A stretch of 26,222 nt of DNA from Zipacnadum sp036504235. GTDB lineage: Bacteria; Armatimonadota; Zipacnadia; Zipacnadales; Zipacnadaceae. Under the pieces are notes generated by a model that was given only the letters and a program-made list of their open reading frames with translations, ran no database searches and had not been told where the DNA came from. Below are positions 1 to 7,655 of the stretch, in pieces (the stretch's first letter is position 1; the number at the start of each line of letters is the position of its first letter). The stretch is from assembly GCA_036504235.1 (NCBI GenBank), contig DASXVN010000018.1, positions 1-26,222 on the forward strand, read 5' to 3'. A program made the translations under genes and the position numbers.

Positions 1-2
1 CT

Positions 3-60
3 TGTACCCCGCCGGACTAACGTTTGCCTAGCGACGGCGGGGTACGAGCCCCCGCCCTAC
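3..60. repeat. GC-rich palindromic intergenic repeat (GTAGGGCGGGGGCT type)
   Basis: Read on the minus strand, this begins GTAGGGCGGGGGCT and contains CCCCGCC. It matches the hairpin element at about 16334-16360 almost base for base over its first 25 positions. The outer arms GTACCCCGCC and GGCGGGGTAC are also inverted repeats of each other. It lies over the 3' end of the PIG-L gene and forms its C-terminal codons. Confidence 0.7.
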
Positions 61-721
61 AAACGGCACCCCCTCCGCCGTATGCCGTCCCCCGCGCCAC
101 GCGATACCCCTCCGCGTACTCCACGCCGCACTGCAAGCCACGGGTGCGGGCGGCCTGGCGGACCCAGTCCAGCAGGTCAATCCCGTCGTGGTGCCGGAGC
201 CAGTCCACCTGGGTGGCGTGGCAGGCCAGGGCGCGCAGCTTGGTCTCGAGCGGGGCGCCGGTGAGGTTTACGTATATATCGGGGACAAAGCCGGTGCCTG
301 CCTCCGTGTCCATGTAGAGGAGCGGGAGGGGGGGAGGCGCCAGGCCGCAGCAGTCGCGCACCAGGGTGGAAATGGCGCGGTGGTCGGGGTGGTAGTCGTC
401 GGGGACGTGGGTGACCACCAGGTCGGGCCGCGCCCAGGCCAAGACCTCGCGCATTTTGGCGCGGGTGCGCGGGTCGACGAAGAGCCCGCCGTCCGGCTCG
501 CCCAGGGGAAACAGCTCTGCGCCCAGCACCACCGCCGCCTGCCGAGCTTCCTCCGCCCGCAGCGGGGCGAGCTGCTCGGGCAATATCTCCTGATGTCCCT
601 GCGCGCCGTCCGTGCCGACTGCTACGAAGATCTGATCGCCGCGCGCTTTCCACACGGCCAGCGCCCCCGCGCAGTACGCCTCTACATCATCGGGATGCGC
701 GCCGACGGCCAGGACCCGCAT
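17..721 (-). CDS. PIG-L (LmbE-like) family deacetylase
   Basis: Zn-dependent N-deacetylase of the PIG-L/LmbE family, which removes acetyl groups from N-acetylglucosaminyl substrates; the substrate here is unknown. The protein has 234 residues. The metal-binding AHPDD motif is at residues 8-12 and the second metal motif HPDH is at 111-114, in VPDDYHPDHRA. RAEEAR at 55-60 matches the conserved helix of the family. There is no signal peptide, so it should be cytoplasmic. It is the last gene of a four-gene operon and starts 7 bases after the polysaccharide deacetylase stop; its own ribosome-binding site is weak, so translational coupling is likely. The last 20 or so residues, after EGYRVAR, are Gly/Ala/Arg-rich and unlike the family. 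They are encoded by an intergenic palindromic repeat (about 3-60) that also supplies the stop codon. Family assignment is secure, substrate is not. Confidence 0.92.
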   Translation of the reverse strand: MRVLAVGAHPDDVEAYCAGALAVWKARGDQIFVAVGTDGAQGHQEILPEQLAPLRAEEARQAAVVLGAELFPLGEPDGGLFVDPRTRAKMREVLAWARPDLVVTHVPDDYHPDHRAISTLVRDCCGLAPPPLPLLYMDTEAGTGFVPDIYVNLTGAPLETKLRALACHATQVDWLRHHDGIDLLDWVRQAARTRGLQCGVEYAEGYRVARGTAYGGGGAVCRAGARTPPSLGKR

Positions 722-728
722 GGACCGC

Positions 729-1613
729 CTACGCCCACTCTTTCGCCAACTGCTGGCAGGTCGTATACCGGGTGCCGCGCTCGTTGAGGCCGTCGAGCAG
801 CAGACCGAATTGCTCCAGCGCGTAGGGGCCGCAGTTCTCGATCAGGAAGCGGTCAGGGACGACCGTGCCCTCGCCGACGAACAGGCTCTCGGCCATGGGC
901 AGGAACTCCCAGGGGTGGAAGTAGAAGCACAGCACCGGGGGCAGGTTGCGTTCCCGGACGTAGCCGATGAAGTTGTCCACGTGCCCCAGCAGCGCCGCCG
1001 CGTTCTGGGTGCGGAAGAGCGGCCACTGGTCGCGGTCCCGGCCGAAGGGGTCGGTGCTGGCAATGGTCATGTCGGCGAAGTTCGGGATTTCCAGCAGCTT
1101 CAGGTCGCCCTCCTGGGTCCAGTCGTTGGCGTCCGGGTGATAGGGAACCAGGCGCTCCTGGTAGTGGTAGAGCGGGTAGCTGGCATCGGTCGCGTAGCCC
1201 AGGGCCTCCAGGGCGCGCACCACGTGGGTGCCGCCAAAGAGCCGCGGGCAGCGGAAGGAGACGGGCCGGAAGCCGACGGCCTCCTGCACCCAGTCGGTCG
1301 CCACCGCCAGCCGGTGCTCCACTTCCTCCGGCAGCAGCGGCGTGACCCCGGGGATGGGGAAGATGGGCTCGCCCACCGTCTCGTGGTACAGCGAGTGGCA
1401 GCCGACCTCGTGCCCCGCCGCCGGAATCAGGCGGATGGACTCCGGGTTCTGCTGGGCGGCGTGACCGGTGACGAAGAAGGTCCCGGTCGCCCCGTGGGCG
1501 GCGAAGGAGTCCAGCAACAGCGGGATCCCCTCCACCACCCCGGCGTACGAGTGGTACCAACTACCCACGTCCGTCTCCACGTCAATGCCGAGGATAACCG
1601 TGATCTCGGCCAT
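729..1613 (-). CDS. Polysaccharide deacetylase (NodB-homology, carbohydrate esterase 4-like)
   Basis: NodB-fold metal-dependent deacetylase that removes N- or O-acetyl groups from sugars or oligosaccharides; 294 residues. The N-terminal motif GIDVETD provides D11 with the nearby acid E13. The HxxxH metal pair is H73 and H77, in GHEVGCHSLYHETVG. FRCPRLFGG matches the conserved R-x-P motif, and the late CFYFHPWEF carries the histidine usually found in motif 5. No signal peptide is visible, which is unusual for wall-acting members and suggests a cytoplasmic substrate. The start is supported by GGGAGG eight bases upstream of the ATG. It sits 13 bases after the creatinase-like gene and 7 bases before the PIG-L gene, so two unrelated deacetylase folds are co-transcribed. 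Related proteins include the PuuE-type allantoinase branch, so a non-sugar amide substrate cannot be excluded. Confidence 0.88.
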   Translation of the reverse strand: MAEITVILGIDVETDVGSWYHSYAGVVEGIPLLLDSFAAHGATGTFFVTGHAAQQNPESIRLIPAAGHEVGCHSLYHETVGEPIFPIPGVTPLLPEEVEHRLAVATDWVQEAVGFRPVSFRCPRLFGGTHVVRALEALGYATDASYPLYHYQERLVPYHPDANDWTQEGDLKLLEIPNFADMTIASTDPFGRDRDQWPLFRTQNAAALLGHVDNFIGYVRERNLPPVLCFYFHPWEFLPMAESLFVGEGTVVPDRFLIENCGPYALEQFGLLLDGLNERGTRYTTCQQLAKEWA

Positions 1614-1626
1614 GATTCGCGCCTCC

Positions 1627-2787
1627 CTAGAAGTCCAGCTCCAGAACCTCGAATTTCGGACTGGCCAGCTTCTCCACGCCGGTGGCGGTGACGCGCACGC
1701 CGTTCTCCCAGCGCAGGCCGAAGGTCGGGGCGTACAGGAAAGTGTCCACCTGGAAGGTCATGTTCTCCTGCAGCGGGTAGGTGGAAATGGACTCCATCCA
1801 GGGGCGCTCGACTTCCATCATGCCCAGGCCGTGGCAGGGGCCGTAGAGGAGATTCTCGCCGCAGCCGGCGGCCTTGACGAATTCCTCGAACTTGAACACT
1901 ACCTCGTTGGCGATGACGCCGGCCTTCATCCACTCCATGGTCTTGTAGTGGGCCTCCAGGCCGACCTCGGTGAGGCGGCGCATGTCCTCGGTCATCGGGC
2001 CCAGGCATAGGGGCAAGCCGAGGCTGGAGGAATAGCCGGACACGCGGGCGCCGATGTTGAGCTGCACGTAGTCGCCCCGCTCCAGCACGCGGTGGCTGGG
2101 GCGGCCGATGGCGTGGGTGCTGGCGATCCCGGAGAGGACGTAGACCGGGTGGCCCTCATACTCCGCGCCGTTCTCGTAGAGGGCGCGCTGGGCGAGGCCG
2201 ACGACCTGCAGTTCCGTCATGCCCGGGCGAATCTCGGCGAGCACCGCCTGCAGGGCCACCTCGCTGATGCGGAAGGCCTCCCGCAGGCAGGCCAGCTCGG
2301 CCTCGCTCTTGATGATGCGCAGGTCCACGACCACATCGTCGGCCTTGACGATATTCTCGGCGGGCACGTCACGCAGCAGCGCCTGATAGACGGTCACCGG
2401 CATCAGCGAGGCGCCGCACAGGCCCAGGCGGTTGGGGGTGACGCCCATTTCCTTGAGGATGGAGCCGAAGGTGTCCAACTCCACGCCGGGATACTCGGGG
2501 TCGGCGGACTCGCGGTACTCGAGGATGCGGCGGATCATGGGCAGCTTGCTGCGGTCGCGGGCGAAGGTCATGCTCTCCGGCCCGATGATCAGGGCGGCCT
2601 CGCCCTCGGCGGGAATCAGCACGCCGGCGGTCTCAAAAATCGGCCAGTAGTTGGACAGGTAGCGCACGTTGGCGAAATCGGCCTCGTGCGAATGTACCAG
2701 CAGGGCGTCCAGGTTCTGCTCGCGCAGGGTCTGCTGTACGCGGCTAATACGAGCCGCAAACTCATCGTTCGGAATGGCAATGGCCAT
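1627..2787 (-). CDS. Creatinase/aminopeptidase-P fold protein (M24) lacking metal ligands
   Basis: Protein of 386 residues with an N-terminal creatinase domain (about 10-150) and a C-terminal pita-bread M24 domain (about 160-386). The family is either dinuclear metallopeptidase or, as in creatinase, a metal-free amidinohydrolase. Aligned to the usual five-ligand pattern, both aspartates are missing: N244 stands in LNIGARVSGY and S255 in GYSSSLGLPL. A histidine (H319, in GPCHGLGMM) and a glutamate (E361, in RWENGVRVT) are kept, and the fourth ligand position is D348 in TFQVDTFLY. This fits a creatinase-like, non-peptidase enzyme better than an Xaa-Pro peptidase. The start follows a good GGGAGG with seven spacer bases. 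It is the second gene of the operon, 27 bases after the glycosidase and 13 bases before the polysaccharide deacetylase. Fold secure, reaction unknown. Confidence 0.87.
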   Translation of the reverse strand: MAIAIPNDEFAARISRVQQTLREQNLDALLVHSHEADFANVRYLSNYWPIFETAGVLIPAEGEAALIIGPESMTFARDRSKLPMIRRILEYRESADPEYPGVELDTFGSILKEMGVTPNRLGLCGASLMPVTVYQALLRDVPAENIVKADDVVVDLRIIKSEAELACLREAFRISEVALQAVLAEIRPGMTELQVVGLAQRALYENGAEYEGHPVYVLSGIASTHAIGRPSHRVLERGDYVQLNIGARVSGYSSSLGLPLCLGPMTEDMRRLTEVGLEAHYKTMEWMKAGVIANEVVFKFEEFVKAAGCGENLLYGPCHGLGMMEVERPWMESISTYPLQENMTFQVDTFLYAPTFGLRWENGVRVTATGVEKLASPKFEVLELDF

Positions 2788-2814
2788 CTTGGTTCCTCCC
2801 TTGATTGCCCCCGC

Positions 2815-5193
2815 TTAGCGAGGGTAGATGCCTCGGATCAGGTCTAGATTAGGCAACTGCTCGCGAATATCCTCGTAGGGCTGGGCGCTCAGCGGCTCCG
2901 CGTACGGCTGGGGCGGCACCAGACCGGTGCCGGCCGCCAGCCAGGCGGGGATGGTCACCTCGGCCATCTCTCGCAGGCGGGTGATCTCCTGCCGGATGTT
3001 CTCCGGCGTGAACTGGTACCCAAAGCACTCGGAATGCCAGCCCAACCGGCAGTCGGCCTCCACGAAGGGTAGGCAGGCCTCGCGGTTGGCGAGTTCCTCG
3101 CGAATATACCCCTGCAGGCGGGCCAGAATCGCCCGGCGCTCGGCCTCGTCGGTGCTGCGCAGCAGGAACTCGCGCTCCACGTAGAAGCGCAGGGTGTTGC
3201 GGAAGGTCGCCATCTGGTAGTAGATGCAGCGGGCCAGGCCATACTCCTGATGCTGCGCCAGACCCGGCGCGGGCAGGGCGGCAATCGCCTGCTCCAGGGC
3301 CTCTACGCCGAGCGCCCAGTGGACCAGAATCTGCTCCAGCGCCGCGTCCAGCCAGACCACCTGGCCGTCGAGAATCTGGTGCAGGAGGTTGTCGCCGGGC
3401 GGCTGGTCGGCGAGGTAGTTGGGCGGAAAGCGCCGGTGAATCGGCTCCAGGAACCAGGGCAGGCCCGGTCCGGCCACCTGCGGCCCGTCGTAAAGCATGG
3501 GGATATGGAAGGGGTAGAAATCCCAGGCGCGGGCGAACTCGTCCCAGGCCTGGCGCACGCCGGGCACCGCTTCCGGCCCGAAATACTGCTGCGCCAGTCC
3601 GTTAAGTGCCTCCTCGCGATCCGGCGGGACGGACATGTTGGCGGGGTCGCCGAAGTACTGTCGGCCGGCCAGATCGGTGATCATGCCCGGATAGTTGCCC
3701 ATAATCCAGCAGCCCAGCATCCCCCGCACGCCGTGCGCGCGCAGGGCCGCGAACTTGTCGTAGACGATCCCCGGCATCGGCGTCCAGGGTACATCGGCCA
3801 ACTCATGCGTGGCGAGGAACTGCAGCTTTACGTACACCGGCCGGTTGCTCTGTTTGGCGACCTCCTGGCAGCGGCGGAAGCGGCGCGAGGGCCCGATCAG
3901 CGAGAGCGCATACTCGTCCATCCACAGCGTCTTGCCCAGGACAACTTTCTCGTCACCGCGCTCAAAATCGCACTGCAGAATGACGTCGGCGGGCAGGCCG
4001 GCGACAATCCGGTCGGTGGTCTCCTCGCCCCAGAGCATGGACCAGGACCAGTCCCAGGCGATGACTTTCGCCTGCGGGGCCGCTCCGTGGATGCCCTCGG
4101 CAATCGCTTGCACCGTCTCGATGACTGCCGCTTCCGGAGTGCGCTCGGCGCAGCGCAGGCACTCCACGGTGGCGCGGAAGCAGTCCTCATTCTCCACGCC
4201 GCAGCCCTGGCCGACGTGCGAGAAGCAGTGGGTCTGATGCTCGGAGGCGGTGATCAGGAACGCGCCGCCTAGCCCCGGCACCTCGGAAAACAGTCGGTTG
4301 CTGCTCTCCGTTAGCCAATCCAGCACCCGCTGCTCGCTGGTGCACATGCTGAAGGTGTTCGGGAAGCCCTCCATCGGCGCGGAGGCGGGAGCGCCTTGCA
4401 CCTCGGGATGCGCGGCCCAGAAGGGGTCCTCCTGGGGCAGCCCGCGCGGTTCATTGAGGTAGAGGTAGACGCGGATGCCGTAGTCGGCGGCCTGCGCCAC
4501 GGTCCGGCGCAGCTTGGCCAGCATCTGCGCGGATTGGGCGCCAAACTCGGGGAAGTGCGTGGAGGGCACAATATCGCGCAGGACCACGTGAATCCACACC
4601 CCGTTGACTCGGTGGTGAGCCAGGCGCGCCAGGTACTCCGGCGGGTAGTAGTCCACGTCGTCGAGCAGTTCGTTGACATAGAAGGGGGAGAAGAAGGAGC
4701 GCAGGATGCGCGCCTCGAGGAACGGAGCGCGGTTGACGGTGCCCGGCTCCAGCCAGGGGCCGCCGGCCTCGGCCAGGCGCTCTTCGAGGTCGTACAGCGC
4801 GTACTGCAGGCCGGTTTCATTGCCGGCGCGCAGGGCGATTCCCTCGGCGGCGACGGTGATCGCGTAGGCCTCCGGGGCAAACTCGTGCGGGGCCAGGACC
4901 ATCTCCAACTCCGGCAGCCAGGGAGTCTCGCCGGCGCCCACGGCCACCGGCACGCCCATCGCCACGGCCATGAACCGGCGGAAGTCCTCCACGGCGGTGC
5001 GGAGCTGTTGGCCGGCGCGGGGGGGCAGGACCACCGGCCACTCGCCGGTCAGGGTAACCGCGCCCGCCGGGGCCACCGCGTCGGCCCGCCGCAGGCTGCG
5101 GTCGTGCAGCGGCGAGGCCAGGTGCTCGCGGAAGGCCTCGCGGGGCTCGGAGTAGCCGTCCGGATAGCCACTAACGCCGGCGAATTGGGGCAT
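2815..5193 (-). CDS. Glycoside hydrolase, GH20/GH67-like architecture
   Basis: Protein of 792 residues. Residues about 48-145 look like the GH20 N-terminal (zincin-like) domain: a VVLPPRAGQQL strand, EAYAITVAAEGIALRAG, then the helix around GLQYALYDLEERL. A TIM-barrel-like region follows from about 160, with RSFFSP, HHRVNGVWIHVV and YGIRVYLYLNEP. The segment LITASEHQTHCFSH places E318 where the GH20 catalytic Asp-Glu pair would lie, but the classical DE pair is absent. A cluster of five cysteines follows (C323, C331, C338, C345, C348). There is no signal peptide, so it should act on imported oligosaccharides. It is the first gene of the four-gene operon, and the presence of two deacetylases downstream suggests an N-acetylated sugar. 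Exact GH family and substrate are uncertain. The start has only weak Shine-Dalgarno support; the preceding 96 bases carry no other gene. Confidence 0.78.
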   Translation of the reverse strand: MPQFAGVSGYPDGYSEPREAFREHLASPLHDRSLRRADAVAPAGAVTLTGEWPVVLPPRAGQQLRTAVEDFRRFMAVAMGVPVAVGAGETPWLPELEMVLAPHEFAPEAYAITVAAEGIALRAGNETGLQYALYDLEERLAEAGGPWLEPGTVNRAPFLEARILRSFFSPFYVNELLDDVDYYPPEYLARLAHHRVNGVWIHVVLRDIVPSTHFPEFGAQSAQMLAKLRRTVAQAADYGIRVYLYLNEPRGLPQEDPFWAAHPEVQGAPASAPMEGFPNTFSMCTSEQRVLDWLTESSNRLFSEVPGLGGAFLITASEHQTHCFSHVGQGCGVENEDCFRATVECLRCAERTPEAAVIETVQAIAEGIHGAAPQAKVIAWDWSWSMLWGEETTDRIVAGLPADVILQCDFERGDEKVVLGKTLWMDEYALSLIGPSRRFRRCQEVAKQSNRPVYVKLQFLATHELADVPWTPMPGIVYDKFAALRAHGVRGMLGCWIMGNYPGMITDLAGRQYFGDPANMSVPPDREEALNGLAQQYFGPEAVPGVRQAWDEFARAWDFYPFHIPMLYDGPQVAGPGLPWFLEPIHRRFPPNYLADQPPGDNLLHQILDGQVVWLDAALEQILVHWALGVEALEQAIAALPAPGLAQHQEYGLARCIYYQMATFRNTLRFYVEREFLLRSTDEAERRAILARLQGYIREELANREACLPFVEADCRLGWHSECFGYQFTPENIRQEITRLREMAEVTIPAWLAAGTGLVPPQPYAEPLSAQPYEDIREQLPNLDLIRGIYPR

Positions 5194-5229
5194 GGGGGGG
5201 ATCGCCCTTTCCGGGTACCGGAATGATGC

Positions 5230-5252
5230 GGGCGGCCACGAGGTGACCGCCC
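5230..5252 (-). terminator. Possible weak hairpin downstream of glyA
   Basis: GGGCGG (5230-5235) pairs with CCGCCC (5247-5252) just after the glyA stop and before the glycosidase gene. No U-run follows on the minus strand, so termination would be weak at best and read-through into the glycosidase operon is possible. Confidence 0.25.
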
Positions 5253-5289
5253 TGGTTTCACTACTGCGGAAGCCGACGGTGCGGCTTGT

Positions 5290-6540
5290 CTAGAGGTCGA
5301 TGTAGATCGGGAAGGCGGCGCACAGCTCCTCGACCTCGCCGCGGACCTGGTCGAGCATCGCCGGGTTGGACTTGCCCTCGCGGATGACCTTCGCGATCCA
5401 GTGGCCGACCAGGACCATCTCCGGCTCCTTCATGCCGCGGGTGGTCAGGCCGGGGGTGCCGGGGCGGATACCACTGGTGACCGCCGGCGGCGTGGGGTCG
5501 TTGGGGATGAGGTTCTTATTGACGACCATCCCCGCGACCTCCATCATGTCCGCCGCCTCGGCCCCGGTCACGCCGGTGCCGCGCAGGTCCACCAGCATCA
5601 GGTGGTTGTCGGTGCCGCCGGTGACCAGGGTGAAGCCCTCGTCCAGCAGGGTCTTGGCCAGGGTGTGCGCGTTGCGCACGATCTGCCGCTGGTACTCGCG
5701 GAAGCCGAACTCGCCGGCCTCCTTGAAGGCGACGGCCTTGCCGGCGATGATGTGCATGAGCGGCCCGGCCTGCACGCCGGGGAAGACCGCCCGGTCAATC
5801 TTGTCCGCCCACTTGGCCGAGCAGAGCATCAGCGCGCCGCGGGGGCCGCGCAGGGTCTTGTGGGTGGTGGAGGTCACCACGTCGCAGAAGGGCACCGGAT
5901 TGGGGTGCACCTCGGCGGCGACCAGACCGCAGATGTGAGCGATATCGGCCATCAGTAGGGCGCCCACCTCATCGGCGATCTCCTTGAAGATGCGGAAATC
6001 AATGATGCGCGGGTAGGCGCTGGCGCCGGAGATGAGCAGCTTGGGGCGGACTTCCAGGGCCATCTGCCGGATCTGCTCGTAGTTGAGCTGGTCGGTGTCC
6101 GGGTCCAGGCCGTAGAAGTGCGACTCGTACATCTGCCCGGAGAAGTTGACGGAGGCCCCGTGGGTGAGGTGCCCCCCCTGGGCCACGGACATGGCCATGA
6201 TCTTGTCGCCGGGCTTGAGCAGGGCGTAATAGGCGGCCATGTTCGCCTGCGAGCCGGTGTGGAGCTGCACGTTGGCGTGGTCGCACTTGAACAGCGCCTT
6301 GGCGCGGTCGATGGCGAGCTGTTCCAGCTCGTCGTAGAACTCGCAGCCGTTGTAGTAGCGCTTGCCGGGATAACCCTCAGCGTACTTATTGGTGAAAATC
6401 GAGCCGCAAGCCCGCATAACCGCGCGGCTGGCGTAATTCTCGGAGGGGATCAGCATAAGCGTCTTCTCTTGTCGCTGGGTTTCCTTGGCAAGGATCGCGG
6501 CGATTTGAGGATCAGCATGCGCGAGAGTGCGATTAACCAT
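5290..6540 (-). CDS. glyA: Serine hydroxymethyltransferase
   Basis: PLP-dependent cytosolic enzyme that interconverts serine plus tetrahydrofolate with glycine plus 5,10-methylene-tetrahydrofolate, the main entry of one-carbon units to purine and thymidylate synthesis. At 416 residues it has the usual bacterial length. Signature segments are IPSENYAS (31-38), EGYPGKRYYNGCEF, LHTGSQAN, LLMADIAHICGLVA and the PLP-lysine motif STTHKTLRGPRG with K228. The start ATG follows AAAGGT about eight bases upstream. It lies downstream of purH and the TIR-like gene on the same strand, which fits a folate-purine neighbourhood, but the 217-base spacer with a palindromic repeat makes one transcript doubtful. 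Nothing looks abnormal in the protein. Confidence 0.98.
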   Translation of the reverse strand: MVNRTLAHADPQIAAILAKETQRQEKTLMLIPSENYASRAVMRACGSIFTNKYAEGYPGKRYYNGCEFYDELEQLAIDRAKALFKCDHANVQLHTGSQANMAAYYALLKPGDKIMAMSVAQGGHLTHGASVNFSGQMYESHFYGLDPDTDQLNYEQIRQMALEVRPKLLISGASAYPRIIDFRIFKEIADEVGALLMADIAHICGLVAAEVHPNPVPFCDVVTSTTHKTLRGPRGALMLCSAKWADKIDRAVFPGVQAGPLMHIIAGKAVAFKEAGEFGFREYQRQIVRNAHTLAKTLLDEGFTLVTGGTDNHLMLVDLRGTGVTGAEAADMMEVAGMVVNKNLIPNDPTPPAVTSGIRPGTPGLTTRGMKEPEMVLVGHWIAKVIREGKSNPAMLDQVRGEVEELCAAFPIYIDL

Positions 6541-6643
6541 TTAAGTCAGACCTTTCTGTGCTTGAACGACAAAGACGACGTAGGTATGTTCTTCGGGAAG
6601 GAGGTGAAGACCTTCCGGCGCGGCGGCCGGGCCTCACCCCCTG

Positions 6644-6668
6644 CCCCCTCTCCTGGCAGGAGAGGGGG
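6644..6668. repeat. GC-rich palindrome (CCCCCTCTCC type) in the glyA upstream spacer
   Basis: CCCCCTCTCCTG (6644-6655) and CAGGAGAGGGGG (6657-6668) form a perfect 12-bp inverted repeat around a single base. It is preceded by CCTCACCCCCTG. The same module recurs at 13950, 14102 and 16489. The rest of the 6541-6757 spacer shows no gene; a TTGCCA box near 6718 with a TAAACT 14 bases on is too poorly spaced to call a promoter. Confidence 0.75.
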
Positions 6669-6757
6669 AACGGCCTAGGAAGGAAAAGGCTACGGCATCT
6701 AGTTTATTCTGGCTGCTCAGTGGCAAGGCGCGTTTGGCAGGCCTCGCGGTGCCTGCC

Positions 6758-7609
6758 TCAGCTTGGCAGATTCCCTGCCCATTCTCGGACTAGCAGCCTG
6801 ATCCCGTCCAGGTTGCTCTCGTCGTATTCCTTGTACAGCTTCTGCAGAACGTCAGTCGGCGGCGAACTCAGGTCCTTGCTCTTCAGCACCAGAGAGTCTC
6901 TTCCCAGAAGGTGCATGTGCCCAAGTTCGTAGGCGACATTGGGGTTGACTTCCTGATTGGGTTCTGGCGCATCGAAGAGAGCTACGCCATGCTTGCAGCA
7001 AAGCAAACATGCGATGGGATTGTAAAGGTCGTCGGTGATATTCTCCTTGTCGGCCAATACAGGGTAGAGGCTGCTCTCGCGTATGCCATTCTCTATCATT
7101 GCTCGATGGCCTAGGTTGGAGTTGCGGTACTTTGCCATAACAAATATGTTTTCGTGGTAAGGATGTGCGGTGAGAAAATCATCCAGCATGCGCCGATGTC
7201 CGGTCAGGGCCTTGGGGAGAGTGAGGCCGCGCGGCAGAACGTCGCGAAGCGGTCCGTCGCCCGTGCTTTCGTCCTCCCCGATGGTTGCTTTCGTTACGAT
7301 TCCCACGGCGCGGTGGAGCTCTTGGAGCCTATCGGTGACCTCAACCATCTTGATCTGCGCCGCCTCAGATGGCCCCAGCATATGCCAGCCGGTGGGCATG
7401 GCCGTCTTGGAGTCGATAAAGTCCAAACGGGCTCTCGGAATCTGTGGGAAGAAGCGACGGATGGCGGGGAGAAGCTCATTGTACTCAGTGACATATACGT
7501 CGAACGCCAAGCAATTTCCTTGAGCCAGATGCCTTGTCGAGTCTCCAGATAGCTGGGCAAGCCGGTCGACCACGAGAGTCCTGCTGACTTGTTCATTCAA
7601 CTCATCCAT
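6758..7609 (-). CDS. Orphan protein with C-terminal TIR/deoxyribosyltransferase-like nucleotide-binding domain
   Basis: Protein of 283 residues in two parts. Residues 1-145 form a region I do not recognise. The C-terminal half (about 152-250) follows the pattern of nucleotide-binding domains of the TIR/nucleoside 2-deoxyribosyltransferase-like group. There is an opening strand NIFVMAKYR, a helix with GHRAMIENGI, a second strand LYPVLADKENITDD, the alternating strand GVALFDAP, then NPNVAYELGHMHLLGRDSLV. In this group the NPNVxYELG glutamate (E228 here) is the expected catalytic or ligand-binding residue. Some relatives are NAD-consuming immune effectors and others act on nucleosides. No membrane segment is seen. 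Base composition is visibly less GC-rich than purH and glyA on either side, suggesting acquisition. It begins 46 bases after the purH stop; the ribosome-binding site AGGAGG is 12 bases from the ATG. Function unknown. Confidence 0.7.
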   Translation of the reverse strand: MDELNEQVSRTLVVDRLAQLSGDSTRHLAQGNCLAFDVYVTEYNELLPAIRRFFPQIPRARLDFIDSKTAMPTGWHMLGPSEAAQIKMVEVTDRLQELHRAVGIVTKATIGEDESTGDGPLRDVLPRGLTLPKALTGHRRMLDDFLTAHPYHENIFVMAKYRNSNLGHRAMIENGIRESSLYPVLADKENITDDLYNPIACLLCCKHGVALFDAPEPNQEVNPNVAYELGHMHLLGRDSLVLKSKDLSSPPTDVLQKLYKEYDESNLDGIRLLVREWAGNLPS

Positions 7610-7655
7610 GGTCTCGGGAGCCTCCTGCTGTGCCGTCGTGTGCGGACTTGTTCAC

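Noticed and set aside
3250..4272. Long plus-strand open frame inside the glycosidase gene
   Set aside because: Antisense to a well-supported GH20-like coding sequence; no motifs and no ribosome-binding site.
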